A DNA stretch of 64,000 nucleotides from an uncultured Desulfobacter sp. (GCF_963666145.1 NZ_OY762614.1:6190501-6254500); one strand, 5' to 3'; shown: positions 7,335-16,805, counted from the first letter of the stretch. Notes: a model not told the origin generated them from the letters alone. Translations and numbers: made by a program.

Positions 7335-8789
7335 TTATCTGAATAATTGTTTTTTATTATGGAGACCGCCGATAATCTGGGCAACCGTATCTGTTTTATT
7401 CATTTTATCTTGGCACCGAAAATCTGCCAGAACCATCCCGTTGAATTTTCCCTCTCTGTATACTTCGATTCTGAAAATCCGGCCGTCCTGATCTATTGAA
7501 AAACGCTGCACGCAATCTTCTCTGGTGACCAGAAGACCTGCTTCATCCTTTGCGCCCTCGGTTGTGAACCCAATAATATTCACCCGGTGATCGGGTATGG
7601 GATGCACCATAAACTGCTCTTTAACATCAATTTTAGATCCAAAGGGAACCTGTTTTTTCCGGCCGTCCACTTCCATCTCAATGCTGTCGATTCCAAGATC
7701 ATATTCAAAATACTGGGGACTGAGATGGGAAAGACAGCGATTACCGTGGTACAAACTGAAGTCAGATTTATTGTGCACCAAAGCCAGTAACGGATTGTTG
7801 ACAAGAAACTGCAGCTTACTGTCTTTTTTCATGGGCAGATAACTGATGCGATTGCGTATATTTTCAGCATAAAGAAGAATTCTGCGCTCATTTAAGGTCA
7901 GGGCAATATCCTGGTCAATGGCCTTTTCTATCTCTTTTGGGGTTAAGGGAAAATCACGTTCAAAACGGATACCAGCCTTTGTTAAAAAAGATTCAATGGC
8001 CCGAAGATGGTAATATACCCGCCCGGGGGTTAGAAAAGACTTACTGGCTTCAATCCCAAAGGCGGGTTTCTTGTTTTTCATGGCAAAAAAGGTCAGTGTT
8101 TTTGCCATCTCCTCGTCCCCTTCAGCAGTCCTGGTATTTTTAACACGGACCGTATGACCGGGATCAATCAGGTGGGCATTGACATGTTGAGCACACTGCC
8201 CTGCCGTGACTGAAAGATCGGAAAACAGACCGGTATATTGCACCGGCATCTCTGCCTGGTCAATGATAATGCTCTGCCCCCATCTGTCCGGGTTACGTAT
8301 ACTGCTTTCACGTGTGGGCGTGAAAAATCCTGAGCCGTCGTGAAGATTTAATATGAAATCAACGTGCGGATCAGTGATGATCGATTTTATTTTGGCAATG
8401 GTCTGTCGTTCCGGATCTGTTTGACTCACGCGGTCAAACTTACGGTTCATGTCCCCGTAAACGCCCCGGGATCGTTTAATGATACTTTCGAAATTCAGAT
8501 TTGGAACCACGATAACCTGGCCGGAAAGGATGGTGTACCGAGTCGCAATAAGGGCTGCGGCATTAAATCCTCCCGGTTCGTCCCCCTGGATGCCGCCAAC
8601 GATAAGTGCTGTTTTCCCGGGTGCCTTGGATGTCAGGGTATGCACACTGAAGTCAAGACCTGATTGGGATGCAAACACCGGCACTGCAAACCAGAACACA
8701 ACAGTCATCCCCCAAATTGACATAACCGAAAAACACCGGGTCAACAGGTAAAAAAAATTTCTATAAATGGACTGTTTTGATATCATCAT
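7335..8789 (-). CDS. Csd4-like M99 family D,L-carboxypeptidase (cell-shape peptidase)
   Basis: This 484-residue protein has an N-terminal signal/anchor segment (hydrophobic about residues 23-40, ending in VFAS) and then an M14/M99-type zinc carboxypeptidase domain. The zinc motif is GGIQGDEPGG, with Gln68 and Glu71, and His150 in LNLHDGSG; the GIEAS segment fits the catalytic Glu region. The Gln zinc ligand in place of His is the hallmark of Csd4, which trims peptidoglycan tripeptides to dipeptides and sets helical shape in Helicobacter and Campylobacter (established for the family). The C-terminal half also matches the Csd4 layout, including SPQYFEYD and RFSIDQDGRIFRIEVY. By analogy it should act on periplasmic murein and influence a curved cell form. 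It is a stand-alone gene and the start has a poor ribosome site. Confidence 0.85.
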   Translation of the reverse strand: MMISKQSIYRNFFYLLTRCFSVMSIWGMTVVFWFAVPVFASQSGLDFSVHTLTSKAPGKTALIVGGIQGDEPGGFNAAALIATRYTILSGQVIVVPNLNFESIIKRSRGVYGDMNRKFDRVSQTDPERQTIAKIKSIITDPHVDFILNLHDGSGFFTPTRESSIRNPDRWGQSIIIDQAEMPVQYTGLFSDLSVTAGQCAQHVNAHLIDPGHTVRVKNTRTAEGDEEMAKTLTFFAMKNKKPAFGIEASKSFLTPGRVYYHLRAIESFLTKAGIRFERDFPLTPKEIEKAIDQDIALTLNERRILLYAENIRNRISYLPMKKDSKLQFLVNNPLLALVHNKSDFSLYHGNRCLSHLSPQYFEYDLGIDSIEMEVDGRKKQVPFGSKIDVKEQFMVHPIPDHRVNIIGFTTEGAKDEAGLLVTREDCVQRFSIDQDGRIFRIEVYREGKFNGMVLADFRCQDKMNKTDTVAQIIGGLHNKKQLFR

Positions 8790-9056
8790 ATTTTTTTATT
8801 ACAGAAAGTTTATCAATTTCTACTTTTTCCTGACACAGATTATCAAATAGCAGACAAAATGCAAACTCCCCGATGAACTTCTCTAAAAAAAATTTAACAC
8901 GATAAAAGTTGAGACCATTCAAAATAATGATTATATATATTGAAAGTAGATAAATGAACCAACAAAATGGCTTAGCACAAGCCTATTGACATTATATCCG
9001 ATAAATGCCCCCTTTTGAGCCCCAGATGAAAATACTTCCCACAACAAAGAGGCCCC

Positions 9057-10358
9057 ATGAAAATCATCACAACACATAAAGGTTCTGATTTTGATGCCCT
9101 GGCATGCCTTGTGGCAGCCACCATCATATACCCGGATGCAAAGCCTGTCCTTCCCGGGACAATAAATGCTAACCTTAAAAATTTTTTAGCCATACACAAA
9201 GATCTTTTTGATTTGTGGGCTCCCAAAGAGGTGGACCTGGATACCGTGGACACATTGATCTGCGTGGATACCCACTCATGGTCCCGACTGGACCAGAGAC
9301 TAAGCGTTTTATCCGAAAAGCCAGACCTTGACGTTATTGTCTGGGATCATCATGACGACGGAGACATGGAAGCCCGGGAGTCCCATTTTGCTAAGACCGG
9401 GGCTGCGGTTACCTTGCTTGTTCAACAGATTGAAAAAGAACGCAAACTGATCACACCCATTCAAGCCACACTATTTTTAATCGGCCTTTACGAGGATACA
9501 GGCCATTTGTCCTATCCATCTACCTGCCCCGAAGACGCTTATGCCGCAGGATTTCTGCTGGACCGCAAGGCAGATCTAAATATATTGGGCACTTTTTTGC
9601 AGCCGGCATACGGCAAAAAGCAAAAAGAAGTTCTTTTTGACATGCTCCAGCGGTCAGATCGCAGTGAGGTGAACGGATTCTCCCTGAGTGTATCCCGGGT
9701 GGAAATTAACAACCGGGTGGAAAATCTTGCCATGGTGATGCAAATGTACCGGGAACTGATGAATGTCGACGTGGCCATCGGTATATTCCAGGACACCCAA
9801 AAAGACAAATGCATGGTAATCGGCAGAAGCGGCGTGGATGAAATCAACATTGGCGTTCTGATGCGGTCCCTTGGCGGCGGGGGGCATCCCGGTGCCGGAT
9901 CGGCCCTGGTCAAGGGGGCAAATCCGGATGCATTGCTGGAAACCGTCATGGAATTGCTCAAGGGCAACCAGTACTCTTCTGTCATGTTATCCGATATTAT
10001 GTCATACCCTGTGGTGACGGTAAAAGAAGACACTCCTGTGGGTGATGTGGCCATGATGCTCCGGGAGATGGGATGTTCGGGCATGCCGGTTGTGGATAAC
10101 GACGATACGCTTGTGGGGGTCGTCTCAAGGCGTGACTTTAGAAAAGTTAAAAAGTCAAGTCAGATGCAATCCCCGATTAAGGCCATTATGAGTCGAAAAC
10201 TGATCACTATAGAGTATGATAAAAGTGCTTTTGAGGCGGCCCGACTGATGATCAGGCATGACATCGGCCGAATTCCCGTTATGAAGGAGGATAAGATCAT
10301 CGGGATTATCACCCGGTCCGATGCCATGATGTATTTCTATGATCTGCTGCCCGATTAA
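9057..10358 (+). CDS. DHH/DHHA1 phosphoesterase with paired CBS domains
   Basis: In this 433-residue protein the N-terminal DHH phosphoesterase domain shows His7, Asp11 and Asp13, a DTH motif at 71-73 and the DHH triad at 97-99. The DHHA1 domain has the GGGGHPGAGSA substrate loop (about residues 280-290). Two CBS domains (about 310-430) follow. In many deltaproteobacteria this module forms the front half of a fused A-adding tRNA nucleotidyltransferase; here the protein stops after the second CBS domain with no nucleotidyltransferase. It probably hydrolyses a small phosphodiester or nucleotide under adenine-nucleotide control through CBS; the substrate is unknown. The ATG has a good AGAGG site. 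A terminator follows. Confidence 0.85.
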   Translation: MKIITTHKGSDFDALACLVAATIIYPDAKPVLPGTINANLKNFLAIHKDLFDLWAPKEVDLDTVDTLICVDTHSWSRLDQRLSVLSEKPDLDVIVWDHHDDGDMEARESHFAKTGAAVTLLVQQIEKERKLITPIQATLFLIGLYEDTGHLSYPSTCPEDAYAAGFLLDRKADLNILGTFLQPAYGKKQKEVLFDMLQRSDRSEVNGFSLSVSRVEINNRVENLAMVMQMYRELMNVDVAIGIFQDTQKDKCMVIGRSGVDEINIGVLMRSLGGGGHPGAGSALVKGANPDALLETVMELLKGNQYSSVMLSDIMSYPVVTVKEDTPVGDVAMMLREMGCSGMPVVDNDDTLVGVVSRRDFRKVKKSSQMQSPIKAIMSRKLITIEYDKSAFEAARLMIRHDIGRIPVMKEDKIIGIITRSDAMMYFYDLLPD

Positions 10359-10371
10359 AAACATTTAAAAC

Positions 10372-10406
10372 CGAACCCCACCCCGTTTTACTGTGGGGTG
10401 GGTTCG
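10372..10406. terminator. Bidirectional terminator between convergent genes
   Basis: A strong GC-rich hairpin (about 10 bp, one bulged C, loop near GTTTTACT) lies between the convergent DHH-CBS gene and the chemoreceptor gene. AT-rich sequence flanks both sides, so it could stop transcription from either direction. Confidence 0.6.
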
Positions 10407-10419
10407 TATACTTAAAACC

Positions 10420-12408
10420 TTAAGTTAGTTTAAACCTTGCAACCAGCTGATTGAGGTTTTCAGCCAGTTTTGATAAGTCCACAGAGCTTTCATTCACCTG
10501 AAGACTGTTGTTTCGCATCTCTTCAGATGCCTGACTGACCAGTTGGACATCCTTGCTGACATCCCCGGCCACGACAGATGCCTGGTTGACGTTTTCGTTC
10601 ACTTCATTAATCCCCTGACCCGCCTGACCCACATTATGGGCAATTTCCTGGGTGGTGGCGCTCTGCTCTTCTATGGCAGATGCAACCGATGTTACAATGG
10701 TGTTAATTTCATTGATAACCTGCACAATGGATTCAATGGCCCCAACCGATTCTCTGGTTGTGGTCTGTACTTCGCATATCCTGGAACCGATTTCGCTGGT
10801 GGCTTGGGCTGTTTGCTGGGCAAGGGCTTTTATTTCTCCGGCGACGACGGCAAATCCTTTTCCGGCCTCCCCTGCCCTTGCCGCTTCAATGGTAGCGTTC
10901 AACGCCAGAAGATTGGTCTGCTCGGAAATTTCAGCAATGGCATCGGTTACTTTACTGATTTGGGACGCGGCCTGACCAAGCTCATTAACTTTATTAGATA
11001 CATCTTCAGCCTTTTTTACCGCATCCATGGTTGTTTGGCTGCCTTTGGCCGTGTTGGCTGCAATTTCCGAAATGGTCGAAGACATCTCTTCTGCTGCGGC
11101 GACAACCATCTGAATATTAGTTGACGTCTGCTCTGTGGCTGCGGCGACACCATTCATATTGACGGTCATCTCTTCTGCTGCAGTCGCAACACTGTTGGCC
11201 CGTTCTGAGGTTTGTTCGGTATTGATCGCCATTTTTTCTGAAATTGCAGCAAGTTCCGTGGAAGAAGACGTAAGGGTCTGGGTGCCGCCTGTGATCTCGG
11301 TTAACATATCCCTTAAATTGACTGTCATTTTCTTCATGCTGGCATAGATGCCGCTTGATTCCCCGGCTTTTTCCTCAAATTGGATCGTTAAATTTCCATC
11401 GGCAATACTGTCAGCGATGCTGGCAATGTCCCCTGGTTCGCCTCCCAGTTGTACCATTATGCCTCTTACAAACCAAAGAATGGCAAACACAATAATCACC
11501 AGAAAAAATAATCCCACAGTTAAAACTATCCTTTCTATGGAATATACTGCTTTTAAAAATTCCTCTTCATTTTGTGTCACGGCGATGCTCCAGCCCGTAG
11601 ACTTAACCGGAGCAAATCCAGCAATTTTAGTCACTCCGTCCAATTGGTAAAGCGCCACATCAGATTCGTTGGCCATCATTTTTTTTGCTATTTGTTCCAT
11701 GCCTTTTGTCTCGGCAATGTTCATTTTAAAAATGTGCTTAGAAGATGGATGGGATATCATCAGCCCTTTTTTGTCTATCATAAATGGATAACCGGTTTTA
11801 CCAATTTTAACCGCTGTTATTTTATCGCTAAGTCTGTTCAATTTAATAAGAAAGACCAATGCGCCACCAAATTGACCTGAAATTGTATTCAGCGGTACCG
11901 CCAAACATATAATCGGGTCTCCTGATGCTTTGGACAAAAGGGGGTCGCTTAAATTAGTCCGTCCATGTTTTGCAAGCCTAAAATATTCCCGGTCCGCAAT
12001 GGATGAGTTAAGAAGTTTTTTAGTGTTGTCAGCAATGACATGTCCGTCCTGATTCGTAATGAGAATACTCTCGTAACGCCCATGGCTTTTATTATAGACT
12101 TTCACGATAAATTTCTGTAAGGCCTGTATTTGCAAATCTGCCGAAACAATATCTGAATCGTACACCTTGGAAACAGCCTGGGTTATTACAGGGGCCTGAG
12201 CCATGGATTCGGCATAGATCATTTCCTGACTGACAATCTCTTCTGCCAGCATCGCCAGATCGTTAGCGATTTGAGAGGACTGGAATTCGGCATTTGCAAC
12301 CAGTGCTGTTGTTGATTGATTTACAGCAAAATAGCCGACAATGGCGAGGGGAAGCATGGCAGCGACAACACCGCCCAAAATTAACTTCGATTTTAGCGAT
12401 AACTTCAT
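10420..12408 (-). CDS. Methyl-accepting chemotaxis protein (dCache type)
   Basis: This 662-residue receptor has a first transmembrane helix (about residues 8-30), a long periplasmic dCache-type sensor (about 33-280), a second transmembrane helix (about 288-310) and a HAMP domain with the LGGEPGDIASIAD start. The cytoplasmic signalling helices carry the hairpin tip EQTNLLALNATIEAARAGEAGKGFAVVA. It lacks a C-terminal CheR/CheB-tethering pentapeptide. I chose the ATG at 12408 over 12414 because the AAGGAG site sits 8 bp before it. The ligand is not predictable from sequence. It lies alone, downstream of the pst operon on the same strand but 313 bp away, so it probably has its own promoter. Confidence 0.95.
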   Translation of the reverse strand: MKLSLKSKLILGGVVAAMLPLAIVGYFAVNQSTTALVANAEFQSSQIANDLAMLAEEIVSQEMIYAESMAQAPVITQAVSKVYDSDIVSADLQIQALQKFIVKVYNKSHGRYESILITNQDGHVIADNTKKLLNSSIADREYFRLAKHGRTNLSDPLLSKASGDPIICLAVPLNTISGQFGGALVFLIKLNRLSDKITAVKIGKTGYPFMIDKKGLMISHPSSKHIFKMNIAETKGMEQIAKKMMANESDVALYQLDGVTKIAGFAPVKSTGWSIAVTQNEEEFLKAVYSIERIVLTVGLFFLVIIVFAILWFVRGIMVQLGGEPGDIASIADSIADGNLTIQFEEKAGESSGIYASMKKMTVNLRDMLTEITGGTQTLTSSSTELAAISEKMAINTEQTSERANSVATAAEEMTVNMNGVAAATEQTSTNIQMVVAAAEEMSSTISEIAANTAKGSQTTMDAVKKAEDVSNKVNELGQAASQISKVTDAIAEISEQTNLLALNATIEAARAGEAGKGFAVVAGEIKALAQQTAQATSEIGSRICEVQTTTRESVGAIESIVQVINEINTIVTSVASAIEEQSATTQEIAHNVGQAGQGINEVNENVNQASVVAGDVSKDVQLVSQASEEMRNNSLQVNESSVDLSKLAENLNQLVARFKLT

Positions 12409-12721
12409 TAGCATCTCTCCTTAACTAGTTTATCCAACGATGTTAAAACGCACTATATGAATCAAATCATGATGGCCCTGAAAACAAAGTTCCCAGGCAT
12501 TCTGAATTCGTCGCTTAATTTCGCTAAAAAAAATGCCTATCGCATAATTTTTTGCGCCACGAGGTTGTGTATCAAGGATAATTTTAATGAAATAAATGTT
12601 ATATATTTGTAGTTTATTACAACGAATTTTGTGTGTTTGTCAATTAATAATTAAACACTTATTTATGAAAAAACTTCCCTTAATGCCTTCCATCTCACGC
12701 AAAATCATAATCGGTCATCGA
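12409..12721. other. Intergenic region between pstB and the chemoreceptor gene
   Basis: This 313-bp AT-rich stretch must contain the end of the pst transcript and the promoter of the chemoreceptor. I see the receptor's AAGGAG ribosome site but no clear hairpin terminator and no convincing sigma-70 or sigma-28 promoter by eye. No small gene is supported. Confidence 0.4.
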
Positions 12722-13423
12722 TCAAGCAGGCCGCAGTTGCCGATCACGCAAAACAAACTGCTTATCCGCGATGCGTTTAACCTGATCCATATAGTGCGAA
12801 ACCATGATTATCGTACATTTACTTTTTAATCCGGTCAGCAGTTCTTCAATGACTTGAACAGATGTTTCATCCAGGCTGGAGGTAGGTTCGTCCAACAACA
12901 GCACCTGTGGACTTAGGACAAGGGCTCTTGCCAGACAAAGGCGCTGCTGCTGGCCGCCGGAAAGAAGGCGGGCATTGTCGGACAGGCGATCCTTAACCTC
13001 ATCCCACAAAAAAGCCTGTTCAAGCGCCTTTTGCACCTTTCTGCTTATGTTATCCTGATTTTTATTGCCGGCAAGTTTCAGCGGAAATGCCACATTTTTA
13101 AAAATACTCATAGGTAAGGGGTTAGGTGTCTGAAATACCATCCCCACCTTTTTTCTTAGTTCAGACAGATCATAATTTTTTTGAAAAATATCCTCGAATC
13201 CGTTGCCGAAATCAATGGCAATATGCCCGTCTACCTTTGCCCCGTCCATGTTGTGGCAAAGCCGGTTCAATATGGTAAGAAATGAAGATTTGCCCTGCCC
13301 TGACGGTCCGGTAATGGAAGTAATGGTGTTGGCATGAATATCGATATTTATATTTTCAAGGATGGTTCGGGTCTTGTAATAGAAATAAAGATCTCGAATT
13401 TTTATTTTAATCGGATTTTGCAT
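12722..13423 (-). CDS. pstB: Phosphate ABC transporter ATP-binding protein PstB
   Basis: This 233-residue ABC ATPase has Walker A GPSGQGKSS (39-47), a Q-loop near residue 98, the signature LSGGQQQRL (154-162) and Walker B VLLLDEP (174-180). The NRL segment after Walker A and the MVFQTPNPLPMSIFKNV stretch are typical of PstB. It is slightly shorter than the usual 250 residues, mainly at the C-terminus. It is the last gene of a pstS-C-A-B operon, 9 bp after pstA, and would power phosphate import. No phoU or phoB follows, which is unusual for this operon. Confidence 0.88.
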   Translation of the reverse strand: MQNPIKIKIRDLYFYYKTRTILENINIDIHANTITSITGPSGQGKSSFLTILNRLCHNMDGAKVDGHIAIDFGNGFEDIFQKNYDLSELRKKVGMVFQTPNPLPMSIFKNVAFPLKLAGNKNQDNISRKVQKALEQAFLWDEVKDRLSDNARLLSGGQQQRLCLARALVLSPQVLLLDEPTSSLDETSVQVIEELLTGLKSKCTIIMVSHYMDQVKRIADKQFVLRDRQLRPA

Positions 13424-13432
13424 TTGTAATTC

Positions 13433-14320
13433 CTAAAACATAATTCCTGCCCTGCGATCAATCAGCGTCTTGACTAAATGGGCAAATACAAACAGCATTG
13501 AACAAATTAACAGCAGAATCAAAGCGGCACCATATCCTTTCACCAACTCTGCGGGATCTGTGTATTCCGATGCCGTATAGTAAATGTAAAACGGCAGAGC
13601 CTCAAAACTTGCAAAAAGAGATTTGGGAACACCTGCGGTGGCAACCACACCCGTGAGCATAATGACGGCTGTATCCTCGGCACATCGTCCAATGGCAAGG
13701 ACCACACCGGAGATAATGTCCGAAAGGGCCAAGGGCAGCAGCACCAGCATCACATTCTGCAGTTTTGTGGCGCCCAGTCCCGGTGCGGTCAGCCGGGTTA
13801 GCAGCGGGATTCTCTCAATGGCGCCCTGGGTGGTTTTGATGATATATGGCAGCACCAGAAACGCAAGTGACAAGGCTGAGATCAATAGACACGGATAAAT
13901 TCGGGTGTTGTAAACATGGTGCAAAAAAATGGTAATGGAAAAGCCGAACAGGCCGACGACAATGGAAGGGATACCGGCCAGAAGATCCACCATAAAACCA
14001 AATACGCTCCGGGCTTTTGGCGACGCATATTCAGCCAGAAAAATCCCGGCACACAGTCCCAGGGGCAGTGCAATGCCCACAGACAGAATAATCAGTAAAC
14101 ATGTACCGGCCATGGCTGGAAACAAACCGCCGAACACCTGGCGTTTAAGCAGAATGGCATCCAGGGGGCGGGTGTCGGCAAAGATGAGATTAAGATTCAG
14201 GGAACGCCAGCCTTTGAGGATTAAAAATCCGATAATAATGCAAACGCCTGTGGTAAGCACCAGGGAACAGATCCAGGCAAAAACCGATAAAAGCCGGTCA
14301 GGTAACTGTTGGGACATCAT
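13433..14320 (-). CDS. pstA: Phosphate ABC transporter permease PstA
   Basis: This 295-residue integral membrane protein has about six transmembrane helices and the EAA-type cytoplasmic loop (about residues 190-220, GLGATKLQNVMLVLLPLAL). It also has the conserved GIFLAEYA and DLLAGIPSIVVGLF segments. It forms the inner-membrane channel together with PstC. Its ATG overlaps the pstC stop by four bases (ATGA), so the two subunits are translationally coupled. Confidence 0.92.
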   Translation of the reverse strand: MMSQQLPDRLLSVFAWICSLVLTTGVCIIIGFLILKGWRSLNLNLIFADTRPLDAILLKRQVFGGLFPAMAGTCLLIILSVGIALPLGLCAGIFLAEYASPKARSVFGFMVDLLAGIPSIVVGLFGFSITIFLHHVYNTRIYPCLLISALSLAFLVLPYIIKTTQGAIERIPLLTRLTAPGLGATKLQNVMLVLLPLALSDIISGVVLAIGRCAEDTAVIMLTGVVATAGVPKSLFASFEALPFYIYYTASEYTDPAELVKGYGAALILLLICSMLFVFAHLVKTLIDRRAGIMF

Positions 14321-15165
14321 TCCATTCTCCGGCCGGAAAGACGGGCCAAAAAAATACCGATACCGGTCATCAAATACAATACGGCACCGCTGACAAATAT
14401 GGTCTTAAATTCAATGCTGTCAAAATCCGCAGCAATGATCATGGCGATGTGGGCGGTTAAGGTCCTGGCCGAATCCAGAACGGATCCCGGCATCATGACA
14501 CTGTTTCCGCTGAGCATCAGTGCCACAAGGGTATCTCCCATGGCACGTCCGAATGCTAAAATCAAGCCGGACAAGATCCCGGGCCAGGCCTGGGGTAATA
14601 TGACGTAAAATAGTCGTTGAAATGGGCTTGCCCCAAGGGAATCCACAGTATCCGTATAAATTTTAGGCACCCGTTCAAAGCTTGCGCAAAAAAACAGAAT
14701 CATGGTGGGGGAAACGAGCAGACCAAGCATAATGGCAGCTGTTAATATGCACATACCTGATCCATGGGAAAACATATCCCGGACAAGGGGGACCAGTAAA
14801 AATACGCCCACAAACCCGTAAATGACCGTGGGAATGGCAGTCATGAACTGGACAAATTTTTTGAGGAACCGACCTGCCGGTCCCCTATGGGTAATCTGTA
14901 TAAAAAAAGTACAACCAAGACTGATGGGCAGGCTTATAACAAGACTTAATGAGGCGATATAGAAGGTGCCGGCAATCATGGCCAGAATGCCGAACCGGCC
15001 ATGGTCCGGTGACCAGGAATCGGTCAAAATTTTCCAGAGCATGCCGCTTTTAAGGACGGGCAGGCTTAAGCTCACCATGAACATAAGAACACAGAGGGTG
15101 ACAGCGGCGCATAAAAAAGATGCACCGGCGAAAACCGCCGGTGCACATTTATCTTTGAACGACAT
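14317..15165 (-). CDS. pstC: Phosphate ABC transporter permease PstC
   Basis: This 282-residue permease has about six transmembrane helices. The N-terminal region and the FVQFMTAIPTVIYGFVGVFLLVPL segment match PstC, and an EAA-type loop (GASPFQRLFYVILPQAWPGI) contacts the ATPase. It pairs with PstA. Its start shares one base with the pstS stop (TAATG) and its stop overlaps pstA by four bases, so the operon is tightly coupled. Confidence 0.92.
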   Translation of the reverse strand: MSFKDKCAPAVFAGASFLCAAVTLCVLMFMVSLSLPVLKSGMLWKILTDSWSPDHGRFGILAMIAGTFYIASLSLVISLPISLGCTFFIQITHRGPAGRFLKKFVQFMTAIPTVIYGFVGVFLLVPLVRDMFSHGSGMCILTAAIMLGLLVSPTMILFFCASFERVPKIYTDTVDSLGASPFQRLFYVILPQAWPGILSGLILAFGRAMGDTLVALMLSGNSVMMPGSVLDSARTLTAHIAMIIAADFDSIEFKTIFVSGAVLYLMTGIGIFLARLSGRRME

Positions 15166-16001
15166 TAATTTACAGGAATAAATCCCATCTCTGCGACAAT
15201 TTTCTGGCCCTCGGGGCTGAGCAGATAAGTGATCAGCTTTTTGGCAAGGCCTGTATATTCGCCTTTGGTGTTGCTGTAAAGCCCTCTGGCAACCTTGTAT
15301 TCGCCGGTTTGAACCGTTTTCAAAGTCGGCGTAACCCCGTCAAGGGCGATGGGAGCAACCGTTTCATCCATATACCCCACGGATACATATCCAATGGCAT
15401 AAGGATCGTTGGTGATGGCCGCTTTCATGGCACCGTTGGACGCAACGAAATTGGCTTTTCCTGAAATATCCCCTTTACCCAGGGCTTTTTTCCAGAATAC
15501 CGCACGGGTACCCGAAGACTTGTCTCTGGTGTAAATGTTGATGGGCCGGTCTTCACCGCCAAGTTCCTTCCAGTTTGAAATTTTTCCGGCGTAAATATCC
15601 TTGAGCTGTTCACTGGAGAGCGCCTTAACCGGATTTGACGGGTGAACCACTGTGCCGACACCGTCAATGGCCCATTTATACATGGAAAGATGATACTTGG
15701 CCACTTCTTCATCCGTGGCTTTACGACCGGAGTTGCCGATGTCCACCAGGCCTTCTCCCACCTGTTTGATCCCGGCACCGGATCCGCCGCCGGCAATGGT
15801 AATCTGGACGTCGGCATTCATTTGCATAATCCGCTTGGCCGCCTCTTTCATCACAGGGATGTGGGCTGTACCCCCGGCAATGCGCAACACGCCTTTTTCA
15901 CCTTTGAATGCATCAAGTTCTGACGCCCATGAGAGGCCTGCAGTAAATGCGATGATGGACAATACAACAAACCATGACAACAGTTTAAATACCCGTCTCA
16001 T
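15165..16001 (-). CDS. pstS: Phosphate-binding periplasmic protein PstS
   Basis: This 278-residue substrate-binding protein has a signal peptide (about residues 1-26, ending at SWA) and the phosphate-contacting GGGSGAGIKQ loop (about 71-80). It also has the IGNSGRKAT and TRDKSSGTRAVF segments that line the anion pocket. It is the first gene of pstSCAB, with an AAGGAG site 5 bp before the ATG. It captures phosphate in the periplasm for PstCA. Expression is probably phosphate-regulated, but I found no clear Pho box upstream. A related anion (for example tungstate) is less likely given the PstC/PstA/PstB partners. Confidence 0.92.
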   Translation of the reverse strand: MRRVFKLLSWFVVLSIIAFTAGLSWASELDAFKGEKGVLRIAGGTAHIPVMKEAAKRIMQMNADVQITIAGGGSGAGIKQVGEGLVDIGNSGRKATDEEVAKYHLSMYKWAIDGVGTVVHPSNPVKALSSEQLKDIYAGKISNWKELGGEDRPINIYTRDKSSGTRAVFWKKALGKGDISGKANFVASNGAMKAAITNDPYAIGYVSVGYMDETVAPIALDGVTPTLKTVQTGEYKVARGLYSNTKGEYTGLAKKLITYLLSPEGQKIVAEMGFIPVN

Positions 16002-16260
16002 TTTTTCTCCTTTTTTTGATTTAAAAATGCGAATAGGACAATAATGTAGATACTATAAATCTTGATTTTTTTCCAGAGGAAGCCTAAAAAATTAGCTCCA
16101 AATGTGCTCTAATCGACGATACCCCGTTGATATTTATTCCAAAACAAGAAAATCCTTTTCACCATCCTTGAAATAGGCGTACAATCTATAAAACTATTGT
16201 GTAATGGATACTGATGCATCTATTTAAAAAAACCTAACTACCTTTGTATTGGAGATCATA

Positions 16261-16548
16261 ATGTCCGAATCCGCCGCTGAAAATATTGAAGAACAACTTA
16301 AACAGCATCTTGGTGAATCCCTTCCAGACCAGGCCGTTTATAATATAAATGCCGCCATGGAGCTTTCGGGCATCCTTGAGACCAAAGGATTTACATTTCA
16401 ACTCAAAGACATGTGTCCTAAAAGTATTATTGACACCAACTGGCGCGCGACATTTTTAAAAGACGACAGAAAATTTTCAGCCGAAAACGCCCAATCAGCC
16501 CTGGCCGTATGCATGGCCGCCGTTGAAGCGCTCAGGGCGTTGACCTGA
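16261..16548 (+). CDS. Small hypothetical protein
   Basis: This 95-residue protein begins at ATG 16261 with GGAG 6 bp upstream; an in-frame TTG at 16249 is less likely. The sequence is acidic, has no signal peptide or membrane helix, and carries two cysteines (CPKS and AVCMAA). It does not match a family I recognise. It lies alone, divergent from pstS and 257 bp before the large Maf-type gene. The good ribosome site, sensible composition and isolated position support it as a real gene. Confidence 0.55.
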   Translation: MSESAAENIEEQLKQHLGESLPDQAVYNINAAMELSGILETKGFTFQLKDMCPKSIIDTNWRATFLKDDRKFSAENAQSALAVCMAAVEALRALT

Positions 16549-16648
16549 AATAGACACTTAAAATAAATTCACTCCCATCAATAGTTGCAAATCCCGTCAT
16601 TTTTTTATATGAAGTTTTAATAAGCTGTTAAATTGCGATCTTGCTTAA

Positions 16649-16694
16649 GTTGTGGGCTGAGCCCTGTCCTGATAGAACCCAGTCAGCCCACGAC
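16649..16694. repeat. Long inverted repeat between two plus-strand genes
   Basis: GTTGTGGGCTGA and TCAGCCCACGAC pair over 12 bp (one G-U pair) across a 22-base loop. No T tract follows, so it is a poor intrinsic terminator. It could be a structured leader, a processing site or a protein-binding dyad before the large Maf-type gene. Confidence 0.45.
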
Positions 16695-16805
16695 CGGCAG
16701 TATGAATATCTTAATTATTAATTTTCAAAACAATAATTTTCGCTGTGAACTCAAATGCTGATTAACCCATTCGGGCCGTTGGTTCAGATGGAAAAGGAGT
16801 AATGA

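Noticed and set aside
8986..8991. A TTGACA box ahead of the DHH-CBS gene
   Set aside because: No acceptable -10 element at 16-19 bp; not enough to call a promoter.
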